The notes beneath the pieces were generated by a model that saw only the letters and a list, made by a program, of their open reading frames with translations, searched no databases and was not told where the DNA came from. Shown piece after piece: positions 1 to 6,220 of a stretch of DNA of 7,408 nucleotides (positions are counted from its first letter, which is position 1; each line of letters opens with the position of its first letter). The DNA lies in assembly GCA_001805085.1 (NCBI GenBank), contig MHEA01000164.1:16453-23860 (forward strand). The letters are read 5' to 3'. A program made the translations under genes and the position numbers. The stretch is from Nitrospirae bacterium GWC2_57_9. GTDB taxonomy: Bacteria > Nitrospirota > UBA9217.

Positions 1-43
1 GCTTTTTGGTTCTGCACCACCCATGCAGCTTCGTAAATATGAG

Positions 44-72
44 TTGAAAATCGTCGATTGCGGGAGTATCCT
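44..72 (+). promoter_or_regulatory. candidate sigma70 promoter for the tldD-like gene
   Basis: TTGAAA at 44-49 (5 of 6 matches to TTGACA) and TATCCT at 67-72 (4 of 6 matches to TATAAT) are separated by exactly 17 nt. Transcription would start near 79, leaving a leader of about 75 nt before the ATG at 154. This is a motif match only. It fits the choice of the ATG at 154, because the TTG at 58 would lie inside the promoter. Confidence 0.35.
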
Positions 73-136
73 TGCTCAGGCTTGCCAGAAATGGCCGCAG
101 CACCGAAGTACCGGACAGGAAAAGCCGAAACTCACC

Positions 137-143
137 GGGGAGG
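137..143 (+). promoter_or_regulatory. ribosome binding site deciding the tldD start
   Basis: GGGGAGG lies 10 nt upstream of the ATG at 154. The possible upstream TTG start at 58 has no comparable purine-rich site, and the 32 residues between the two starts look unlike the N-terminus of TldD proteins, which normally begins shortly before the segment equivalent to 'YADIYLERS'. Confidence 0.7.
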
Positions 144-153
144 TTTTTGCATT

Positions 154-1530
154 ATGATCGATTTTTCGCCCGTCTTGAAAAAAGCGCTCAGCCGTGGCGG
201 CGTGTATGCAGATATCTATCTGGAACGCTCCATGCCTTTTTCGATAGTCTGCGAAGACGGCAGGATCGAAAAGGTGCTTTCGGGAATGGACCACGGCGCC
301 GGTATCCGTATCATCTTCGGCCAACGGACGGCCTACGCGTTCACCAATGAAGTGACGAATTCGGCGTTGATGGAACTCGCGGAAGCGGTGAGCCATGCTG
401 CTGCCGACGGCGCCCGTTCCGTCGATATAAATCTCAACCGGCGCAGACCTCACGTTGATTTTTCCGTCAAAAAGGCTCCCGAATCAATGTCTACCCAGGA
501 TAAGACCGCGATGGTAATGCGAGCGAATAGAACTGCGCGCGCCGTGGACGCCCGCATCCGGCAGGCGATGGTCGTGTACCGGGAAAGCCGGCAATCTATA
601 GAGATTGCCACTTCTACGGGCGTCCTCGCACAGGACGACCGGCTGTATCTGACCGCACTGGTCCATGTGGTGGCCGCGGACGGGGACGTGGTCCAGACCG
701 GCTATGAACCCGTTGGCGGATCCGCCGGGCTGGAACTGCTCGATGACTACCCCCTGGAAAAAGCAGCGGAGGCGGCTGCACGCCGCGCAATAAGGATGCT
801 GTCCGCCCGGAAGGCTCCGGCGGGGAGGATGCCCGTCGTCCTGTCCTCCGATGCGGGCGGCACGATGATCCATGAGGCCGTGGGACACGGCCTGGAAGCC
901 GATCTCGCCCAGTCCGGTCTTTCGGTCTACTCGAACAGGGTCGGAGAGCGTATCGCCTCGCCGCTCATCACGGTCGTCGATGATGCGACCCTTCCCGGAA
1001 AGCGCGGCTCCTTCCGGTTTGACGATGAAGCGACCGACGCCGAGCGAACGGTCCTCGTCGAGAACGGCATGCTCAAAACGTTCATGTACGACAGGCTCAC
1101 TGCCATGAAGGATGGTGCAGCCTCTACCGGTAACGGCAGGCGCGAGTCCTACAAGCACCGGCCCATACCGAGAATGACGAACACGATGATCCTTCCCGGC
1201 GGGAGCGATCCCCGGGAGATCCTCCGGTCGACGCCGAAGGGTCTCTTCGTGAAAAAAATGGGCGGTGGCCAGGTGAACACCGTGAATGGCGATTTTGTGT
1301 TTGAAGTGAGCGAGGGGTATCTTATCGAGAACGGCAACCTGGGAGACCCCGTACGCGGCGCCACTCTTACCGGAAACGGTCCCCAGGTGCTGCTGTCCAT
1401 CGACCAGGTGGGCTCGGACCTCGGTTTCTCCATCGGTACCTGCGGCAAGGACGGGCAGGGTTCGCCGGTAAGCGACGCACAGCCGACGCTCCGGATCCCG
1501 GAGATCGTCGTGGGAGGGGTCGTGGGATAA
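154..1530 (+). CDS. tldD: TldD-type zinc metallopeptidase (TldD/PmbA family, U62)
   Basis: A 458-residue protein, slightly shorter than E. coli TldD (481). It carries the family's zinc motif HEAVGHGLE (H240, E241, H245) and the C-terminal segment GTCGKDGQ, whose cysteine (C430) is the expected third zinc ligand, so the enzyme looks intact. The N-terminal part (about 10-200) resembles the TldD/PmbA N-terminal domain. In known systems TldD works with TldE (PmbA) as a cytoplasmic heterodimeric protease that processes peptides such as microcin B17 precursors and antitoxins. No TldE partner lies downstream, so it is either upstream of the window or unlinked. The start at 154 rests on the GGGGAGG site. 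A 42-nt gap separates the gene from the diguanylate cyclase. The family call is firm. TldD is favoured over TldE because the zinc motif is complete. Confidence 0.93.
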   Translation: MIDFSPVLKKALSRGGVYADIYLERSMPFSIVCEDGRIEKVLSGMDHGAGIRIIFGQRTAYAFTNEVTNSALMELAEAVSHAAADGARSVDINLNRRRPHVDFSVKKAPESMSTQDKTAMVMRANRTARAVDARIRQAMVVYRESRQSIEIATSTGVLAQDDRLYLTALVHVVAADGDVVQTGYEPVGGSAGLELLDDYPLEKAAEAAARRAIRMLSARKAPAGRMPVVLSSDAGGTMIHEAVGHGLEADLAQSGLSVYSNRVGERIASPLITVVDDATLPGKRGSFRFDDEATDAERTVLVENGMLKTFMYDRLTAMKDGAASTGNGRRESYKHRPIPRMTNTMILPGGSDPREILRSTPKGLFVKKMGGGQVNTVNGDFVFEVSEGYLIENGNLGDPVRGATLTGNGPQVLLSIDQVGSDLGFSIGTCGKDGQGSPVSDAQPTLRIPEIVVGGVVG

Positions 1531-1537
1531 GAAAGGC

Positions 1538-1572
1538 CACGGGCCAGGCAGTCCAATGCCCGTGCAGGCAGT
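1538..1572 (+). promoter_or_regulatory. hairpin plus 8-bp direct repeat just upstream of the diguanylate cyclase start
   Basis: CACGGGC (1538-1544) and GCCCGTG (1558-1564) form a perfect 7-bp stem around a 13-nt loop. CAGGCAGT occurs in the loop (1545-1552) and again immediately before the ATG (1565-1572), where it contains the only AGG that could serve as a ribosome binding site. No T-run follows the stem, so it does not look like an intrinsic terminator. It may modulate translation or mRNA stability; this is inference. Confidence 0.4.
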
Positions 1573-3300
1573 ATGCTCGGATTTATCAAAAAAAGTCTGG
1601 AACTGAAGATCGCTGTAGCGCTCGCGGTCGTGCTCGCTCTCGTCATCGGGATCTTTACGGTCATCGACATCAGGATCATGCGGGCCGATACGATCCGGTC
1701 TTCCGAGCAGAGCCTGGGAGCGCTGGCCGGCACGGTAAAAGGCAGCGTCAAAGCTTCCATGCGTCAGGGCTACCATCAGGATGTCCAGCGTATCATTGAA
1801 GAAGCAAGGACCTCGTTTGGCATCGACCGCATCATTATCTACGATCAGCATGGCAAGGCGCTCCGGATTTCGGGCTCAGGAGGTCAGGTTGCACCCATCC
1901 CCGCACCGATCCTCGGAACGATAGCTCAAGGCGACCGCACGGACCTGCAGGAACACGGCGTTTCGTATCTGTCCTATTATTCTCCCATTGCCAATCAGCC
2001 CCCCTGTTTCCGCTGTCATGGAAGGGACAGCGAACTGAACGGCATACTCCGCATCGATTTCTCCCTGCAGGGCGTCGAATCAGTGATCAGCGAGCGAAGG
2101 AACAGCATGCTGGCATGGGCCGCCGTGATGGTCCTCTCCCTCATGACGGCCCTTGTTCTGCTGCTTCGCCATTTCATCCATAAACCTGTAGAAGAGCTGA
2201 AGAAGGCCATGACGAGGGCCGAGGCCGGGGAAGGGAACATAACGTTTTCCGATGCCGGGTCGGACGAGTTTGCCGAGCTGAAGCGGGGATTCATCAGCAT
2301 GCTGAACCAGATCACTACTCTGCACCGGGCGAACCTGGAGAAGGGAAAGGAACTTGCTCACACTCTGGAGGTCATGAGGTTCCGGAACGAGCTGCAGACC
2401 ATGTTCAACGCCATGCCCGACGGCGTACTGCTCGTCGACAGGGACCTGAGGATCGTGCAAAGCAATCCCCGGGTCTACGCGCTGCTTCCCGCGCTGAAAC
2501 CGGTCGGCGGCATGATTGTTCCGGCGCCCCGGGAAGAAGGGTCCTGTCCTTTCCACGGCCTCGAGGAAGCGCTGCAGCAGGGAAAGCTGTCGTCGAGCCA
2601 GTGCAGGATCGAACTTCCCAGCGGCGAAGTGAAGCACCTGCACAGTATCTGTGCTCCGATCCTCGCCGGCGGCAGGGTCGAATACGTCGTCCAGGTGATA
2701 CGGGACATTACCGACCGGGTAAAGACCGAGCACGAGCTGGAAGAAAAGACAGGCGAGCTGCTTGCCGCCAACCGGCTGCTCTCGAAAATAGCGATCACCG
2801 ACAGCCTGACCCAGGCTTACAACAGGCGGTATTTTGATGAACTGCTGTACAAGGAGATCAAACGGTTCAACCGGCGCAAATATTCTCACCTCGCTCTTAT
2901 GATGATCGATATCGATCATTTCAAGCAGTTGAACGACCGGTATGGTCATCTGACGGGGGATATGGTCCTGCGCGAGGTCGCGACCATGCTTCGGGAGAAC
3001 GTACGCGAAACGGACACGGTTGCCCGTTTCGGTGGAGAGGAATTCGCGGTCATCCTGCCGGACACGCACATCGACGGCGCCGCCTACCGCGCGGAACTGC
3101 TCAGAAAAAAGATCGGAGACAGGGTGTTCCCGGGCGCCGAGGGGCCGATCCGGACGACGATCAGCATCGGCATCGCGAACTATGCCGCGGTCCCGCCGCA
3201 GGAATTGATCCGCGCCGCCGACCAGGCCCTCTACCAGGCAAAAAAGTCCGGTCGGAACAACGTTGTTGTCATGAAACCCGGGATTATGGTAAAAGAGTGA
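1573..3300 (+). CDS. membrane diguanylate cyclase with periplasmic heme-c sensor, HAMP, PAS and GGDEF domains
   Basis: A 575-residue protein predicted to make c-di-GMP. Domain order: short basic N-terminus, TM1 (about 12-33), periplasmic sensor (about 34-178), TM2 (about 179-199), HAMP (about 200-252), PAS (about 273-380), a short charged linker helix, and GGDEF (about 407-568). The active-site motif is GGEEF (487-491). An RxxD inhibitory site, RETD (478-481), sits exactly five residues upstream, so product feedback inhibition should be preserved. The sensor holds CFRCH (C145, C148, H149), a CXXCH c-type heme site on the periplasmic side; heme-c PAS-type sensors are known in Geobacter chemotaxis receptors. 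It probably senses redox state or a heme ligand. No EAL domain is present. The ribosome binding site is weak (AGG at 1566-1568) and lies just after a hairpin. The catalytic call is firm; the heme role is inferred from the motif. Confidence 0.93.
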   Translation: MLGFIKKSLELKIAVALAVVLALVIGIFTVIDIRIMRADTIRSSEQSLGALAGTVKGSVKASMRQGYHQDVQRIIEEARTSFGIDRIIIYDQHGKALRISGSGGQVAPIPAPILGTIAQGDRTDLQEHGVSYLSYYSPIANQPPCFRCHGRDSELNGILRIDFSLQGVESVISERRNSMLAWAAVMVLSLMTALVLLLRHFIHKPVEELKKAMTRAEAGEGNITFSDAGSDEFAELKRGFISMLNQITTLHRANLEKGKELAHTLEVMRFRNELQTMFNAMPDGVLLVDRDLRIVQSNPRVYALLPALKPVGGMIVPAPREEGSCPFHGLEEALQQGKLSSSQCRIELPSGEVKHLHSICAPILAGGRVEYVVQVIRDITDRVKTEHELEEKTGELLAANRLLSKIAITDSLTQAYNRRYFDELLYKEIKRFNRRKYSHLALMMIDIDHFKQLNDRYGHLTGDMVLREVATMLRENVRETDTVARFGGEEFAVILPDTHIDGAAYRAELLRKKIGDRVFPGAEGPIRTTISIGIANYAAVPPQELIRAADQALYQAKKSGRNNVVVMKPGIMVKE

Positions 3301-3375
3301 AAGATGTTCGACCCCTGTCGAAAGAGCGGGCGGTTTAGGCCCGGTACTTCAGACGGGCATCGGGGAGAAAAAGCT
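3301..3375 (+). promoter_or_regulatory. structured leader of the mog-like gene
   Basis: This 75-nt spacer contains a perfect hairpin, TTCGAC (3307-3312) and GTCGAA (3317-3322) around a CCCT loop. GCCCG (3339-3343) can then pair with CGGGC either at 3327-3331 or at 3354-3358, so two mutually exclusive folds are possible just ahead of the GGGGAG ribosome binding site (3362-3367). It may be a regulatory leader or chance in GC-rich DNA. I could not match it to the Moco riboswitch consensus by eye. Confidence 0.3.
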
Positions 3376-3876
3376 ATGGGATCCGGGATACGGGCAGCCA
3401 TCATAACCTTGAGCGACAAAGGGTCAAAAGGCGAACGCGAGGATGAGAGCGGCGTGGTCATCCGCGATATGATAGGGTCAGCCGGGGCTTCCGTCGATCA
3501 TTATTCCGTCCTTCCTGATGAAAAAGATCTTATCGTCGATTCGCTGACCAGACTGTGCGATACCGGCTGCATCGATTTGATCCTGACCACCGGAGGGACC
3601 GGGGTTGCTCCCCGGGACGTGACTCCCGAAGCCACCCGTGCCGTGATAGACCGGGAACTTCCGGGGATGGCCGAGGCAATGCGCGCGGAAAGCCTGAAAA
3701 AAACACCTCACGCCATGATCTCCCGGGCGGTGGTCGGCATCAGAAAGCAGACGCTGATCGTCAATCTTCCCGGCAGCCCGAAAGCCGTCCGCGAAAACCT
3801 TGCGGTCATCCTGCCTGCGCTTGCTCATACCGTCGAAAAGATCAAAGGCGACCCTTCGGACTGCGCCAAACGCTAA
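3376..3876 (+). CDS. mog: molybdopterin adenylyltransferase, Mog/MoaB family
   Basis: A 166-residue MoCF-type protein that activates molybdopterin by adenylation before molybdate insertion in molybdenum (or tungsten) cofactor synthesis, in the cytoplasm. It shows the family's TTGGTG (71-76) followed by PRDVTPEAT (79-87), and the later LPGSPK segment (131-136). Aspartates at about 48 and 81 align by position with the catalytic aspartates of E. coli MogA (Asp49 and Asp82). The PRDVTPEAT and IRKQ...LPGSPK segments are closer to Mog than to E. coli MoaB, although many genomes label such proteins MoaB. The ATG at 3376 is chosen because GGGGAG lies 8 nt upstream and homology begins there. The ATG at 3304 would add 24 unconserved residues. 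No other Moco gene or molybdoenzyme is in the window. Confidence 0.9.
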   Translation: MGSGIRAAIITLSDKGSKGEREDESGVVIRDMIGSAGASVDHYSVLPDEKDLIVDSLTRLCDTGCIDLILTTGGTGVAPRDVTPEATRAVIDRELPGMAEAMRAESLKKTPHAMISRAVVGIRKQTLIVNLPGSPKAVRENLAVILPALAHTVEKIKGDPSDCAKR

Positions 3877-3888
3877 CTGTTTTTTCCG

Positions 3889-3910
3889 CTCTCCGCGATT
3901 CAAGGGAGAG
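3889..3910. other. 6-bp inverted repeat downstream of mog
   Basis: CTCTCC (3889-3894) and GGAGAG (3905-3910) form a short stem with a 10-nt loop, 12 nt after the mog stop. A T-run (3880-3885) precedes it on the + strand rather than following it, so it is not a standard intrinsic terminator for mog. Function unknown. Confidence 0.25.
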
Positions 3911-3943
3911 AACTTTGATCGCTGCCTGCGGGAAAAAGGCCTA

Positions 3944-3982
3944 GAAGGATTCTGATCAGACCTTCGTTCAAACTTTGTTTTT
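3944..3982 (+). terminator. possible rho-independent terminator after mog
   Basis: GAAGG (3944-3948) plus TCT (3951-3953) can pair with AGA (3958-3960) plus CCTTC (3961-3965) around a GATC loop, leaving a 2-nt bulge (3949-3950). A T-rich tract (TTTGTTTTT, 3974-3982) follows 8 nt later. The distance to the T-tract and the bulge make it weak. The TCTGATCAGA core (3951-3960) is also a perfect DNA palindrome and could instead be a protein site. Confidence 0.35.
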
Positions 3983-4082
3983 GGGATCCCGCCGCAATCG
4001 CTTGTCAAAGACCTGCCCCGTGCCCCCTTCAGCTTATTGCCATACGCTTATAGTACCGCACGCTTGAGCTTTTCCTGACCGC

Positions 4083-4111
4083 TTGACAATAGGGCAGTCC
4101 GTTGCTAGCTT
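4083..4111 (+). promoter_or_regulatory. candidate promoter of the GAF-hydrogenase operon, possibly giving a leaderless mRNA
   Basis: A perfect TTGACA (4083-4088) and TAGCTT (4106-4111, 4 of 6 matches) are spaced by exactly 17 nt. The predicted start of transcription is at about 4117-4119, on the ATG at 4118. An overlapping sigma54-like pattern (GG at 4092-4093, ten bases, then GC at 4104-4105 within TTGCT) gives nearly the same start, but its -24 half is poor. This is motif evidence only. Confidence 0.5.
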
Positions 4112-4117
4112 GATTCC

Positions 4118-5170
4118 ATGACCGAATATCAAAGCGACATCTATGACATGTGCGGCGGATTCAAGGCGAAAGACGTTACGGATACGCTCAATGTGCTGGT
4201 GAGGAGCATTGCCGAGATCATGGGCGTAAAAGGCTGTTCCGTACGACTCCTGGATGAGCGGACCAGCTCGCTTCACGTTGCCGCGGCATACGGCCTGAGC
4301 AAGTCTTACGTGGACAAAGGGCCCCTGATGCTGTCCGAAGGATCCATCGAAAAGCAGATCCTCGGCGGAAAAATCGTAAGCACGCCCGATGTGACCAGGG
4401 AGGCGGGCGCGGTCTTCCGGGAAGAGGCGGAGCGGGAAGGCATCAAATCCATCCTGAACGTCCCGCTCATGTCGGGCGAGCATGCGATCGGGATCGTGCG
4501 CATCTATACCGCGGAGGTGCATGCGTTCAGCGCCGAGGAAACGGAGCGGCTGCGGGCCCTTTCATCGTTCGGAGGGGTGATCGTCGACCGGGCGCGGCTG
4601 TCGGACCAGATGCGCGTGCTCGTCTGTATCGCGCGCTCGATCAGCTCGACCCTGTCACTCGATGAAGTCCTGCAGATGATCACGGAGAATGCGGCCTCCG
4701 CGCTCGGCATGCGCGCCTCGTCCATCCGGCTGATGGACCCCGACGGTCGAACGCTCGAGGTGAAGGCTGCATCCGGATTGAGTCAAGCCTATCTTGCGAA
4801 GGGGCCTGTCGAGATCGGCAAGAGCCCCATCGACCGTGAATGCCTGGCCGGGAAATGCATCTCCATCCCGGACATAAGCACGGACACGAGGCTTCAGTAT
4901 CCTGAAGAGATCACGATGGAAGGCATCCGGGGCATGCTGAGCGTGCCGCTCCGGGTCAAGGGAAAAGCGATCGGCGTGCTGCGGGTGTACACTTCGACGC
5001 CCTACGAGTTCAGCAACGCGGAAATAGAGTTCCTTACCGCGCTGGCATCCTTCGGAGCGATCGCCATTGAGAACGCCCGTCTGTTCGAACATGTCAAAAC
5101 CGAATACGAGGAACTGACCAAAGATGTCTGGAAATGGTACGACTGGGGGTCCCGGTTCCCGAATATTTGA
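4118..5170 (+). CDS. tandem GAF-domain sensor protein of the hydrogenase operon
   Basis: A 350-residue soluble protein made of two GAF domains (about 21-161 and 180-322) that are clearly related: both carry a GLS-x-x-Y-x-x-KGP segment, a PD (I/V) stretch, a (E)GI..(M/I)L(S/N)VPL segment and an (R)IY/(R)VYT strand. This suggests internal duplication. There is no kinase, cyclase or DNA-binding domain. After GAF2 comes a short helix and an aromatic tail, DVWKWYDWGSRFPNI (336-350). GAF domains bind small ligands, heme or iron-sulfur groups; the ligand here is unknown. Cysteines are C12, C40, C170, C242 and C247. An in-frame TAG at 4106 limits how far upstream the start can be, and ATG 4118 has no Shine-Dalgarno. 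The gene overlaps hydB by 47 bp, so it is probably co-expressed with the hydrogenase as a regulator or accessory protein. Confidence 0.88.
   Translation: MTEYQSDIYDMCGGFKAKDVTDTLNVLVRSIAEIMGVKGCSVRLLDERTSSLHVAAAYGLSKSYVDKGPLMLSEGSIEKQILGGKIVSTPDVTREAGAVFREEAEREGIKSILNVPLMSGEHAIGIVRIYTAEVHAFSAEETERLRALSSFGGVIVDRARLSDQMRVLVCIARSISSTLSLDEVLQMITENAASALGMRASSIRLMDPDGRTLEVKAASGLSQAYLAKGPVEIGKSPIDRECLAGKCISIPDISTDTRLQYPEEITMEGIRGMLSVPLRVKGKAIGVLRVYTSTPYEFSNAEIEFLTALASFGAIAIENARLFEHVKTEYEELTKDVWKWYDWGSRFPNI
5108..5113 (+). promoter_or_regulatory. ribosome binding site for hydB inside the GAF gene
   Basis: GAGGAA lies 10 nt before the ATG at 5124, within the coding sequence of the GAF gene. It supports this start, and with it the 47-bp gene overlap and likely translational coupling. 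No other ATG, GTG or TTG occurs in this frame before the conserved part of the protein begins. Confidence 0.6.
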
Positions 5171-6206
5171 TCTGATCGTTCCCAAGCGGTCCTTTTTTTC
5201 GTGGCTGGATTCTCTCCGGGGAAGATTTTCCCTGGTGGGGCCGGTCACCGAGGACGGCCAGACGGAATTCCGGGAACTGGGATCATCCCATGAAATGGAC
5301 ATGGAGTATCAATCGACCATGCTCTCGCCGGGGAAGGTCTATCTGTATAAGCCGAGAGAGGACCTTTTCCGGTTCTCCCTTGGCAAGAGCGTGGAGGTGC
5401 GGGAGCCGGAGACAGATCAGGAGCAGCGCGTGATCATCGGGCTGCATGCCTGCGATACCAACGCGGTGCGCTATCTTGATCTGACCTTTCTCGGTTCATT
5501 CCGGGATCCGCAGTATGCAGCGCGGAGGAAGAACACCGTGATCATTTCCCTGAACTGCGCCAGGAGCGGCGAGAACTGCTTCTGCGCCTCCGCGGGCGCC
5601 GGACCGTTCCTGGAAGGGAACGACGGCTACGATATGCTCCTGACCGATCTCGGGGAGGACTACCTGGTCGAGCTCAAGTCCGGCCGGGCGTTGGAGCTTT
5701 TTCCTGTCGACGGAGGGAGTCCCGCCGGGGAAGATGCCTTCCGGTTTAAACAGGAGAAGGAACAGGCAGTAGTGCATTCTTTCCGGAAGAAGCTCGATAT
5801 GGACGGGCTGAACGGCCTGCTGAGCAAGAGACCTGACCACCCCGTCTGGCGTGCTACCGCCGAGGACCGCTGTCTTTCGTGCACCAACTGCGTCATGGTG
5901 TGTCCCACCTGTTTCTGCTATGACGTGATCGATGAGATCAGCATGGACCTCAAGTCGGTCCGCAGGTACCGGCAGTGGGACGCCTGCCAGGACGCCCATT
6001 TCGCCGAGGTGCACGGCGGCAACTTCCGGGCAAGGAGGACGGCCAGGCTGCGGCAGTTCACCACTCATAAACTGGACCAGACGCATCAGTACGGAGTGTT
6101 CGGGACCGTAGGGTGCGGCAGGGGTATCACCTGGTGCCCGACGGGAATCGACATCACCGATATTGCAAAAGAAGTGCAGAAGAGTGAAGTTGGGAGCGAG
6201 CGGTAG
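5124..6206 (+). CDS. hydB: group 3b-type [NiFe] hydrogenase (sulfhydrogenase) beta subunit, iron-sulfur protein
   Basis: A 360-residue cytoplasmic electron-transfer subunit of the HydB/AsrA family. The N-terminal two thirds carry family segments: GLHACDTNAV (106-115), an RRKNTVI strand (134-140), then an NCFC motif followed by GAGPF (151-162). The first cluster motif is intact, CLSCTNCVMVCP (C250, C253, C256, C260), followed by C263 and C265. The second motif is degraded: where CxxCxxCxxxCP is expected, the residues are T328, C331, G334 and C338, so two ligands are missing although the following PTGIDIT is conserved. Its role is to pass electrons between the small subunit and the flavin of the gamma subunit. 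It overlaps the GAF gene at the 5' end and is followed 14 nt later by hydG. An AsrA-like sulfite reductase subunit is the main alternative, but the hydrogenase small subunit downstream argues against it. Confidence 0.85.
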   Translation: MSGNGTTGGPGSRIFDLIVPKRSFFSWLDSLRGRFSLVGPVTEDGQTEFRELGSSHEMDMEYQSTMLSPGKVYLYKPREDLFRFSLGKSVEVREPETDQEQRVIIGLHACDTNAVRYLDLTFLGSFRDPQYAARRKNTVIISLNCARSGENCFCASAGAGPFLEGNDGYDMLLTDLGEDYLVELKSGRALELFPVDGGSPAGEDAFRFKQEKEQAVVHSFRKKLDMDGLNGLLSKRPDHPVWRATAEDRCLSCTNCVMVCPTCFCYDVIDEISMDLKSVRRYRQWDACQDAHFAEVHGGNFRARRTARLRQFTTHKLDQTHQYGVFGTVGCGRGITWCPTGIDITDIAKEVQKSEVGSER

Positions 6207-6212
6207 CGAGCG
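6195..6212 (+). repeat. 8-bp direct repeat at the hydB-hydG junction
   Basis: AGCGAGCG occurs at 6195-6202 and 6205-6212, two bases apart. The hydB stop TAG (6204-6206) falls between and into the copies. No strong Shine-Dalgarno for hydG is visible in this short gap, only GAG-type purine runs. It may be slippage-derived; no function is assigned. Confidence 0.4.
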
Positions 6213-6220
6213 AATACGAG

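Noticed and set aside
58..153. Upstream TTG start adding 32 residues to TldD
   Set aside because: No ribosome binding site, unconserved residues, and overlap with the candidate promoter. The ATG at 154 has GGGGAGG at a good distance.
484..1851. Long minus-strand open frame (455 aa) across tldD and the start of the cyclase gene
   Set aside because: It is antisense to two well-supported genes, shows no recognisable domain, and its composition (many H, R, D, G) is typical of a shadow frame in GC-rich DNA.
2080..3069. Minus-strand open frame (329 aa) opposite the diguanylate cyclase
   Set aside because: Antisense to the conserved TM2-HAMP-PAS-GGDEF coding region, with no domain of its own.
3304..3375. 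Upstream ATG adding 24 residues to the Mog-like protein
   Set aside because: The added residues are unlike the family N-terminus, and the ATG at 3376 has a better ribosome binding site. The stretch is better read as leader RNA.
4091..4106. Sigma54-type promoter (GG-N10-GC) before the GAF gene
   Set aside because: The -12 half (TTGCT) is good, but the -24 half matches poorly and no activator site was found. It is kept only as an alternative to the TTGACA promoter.
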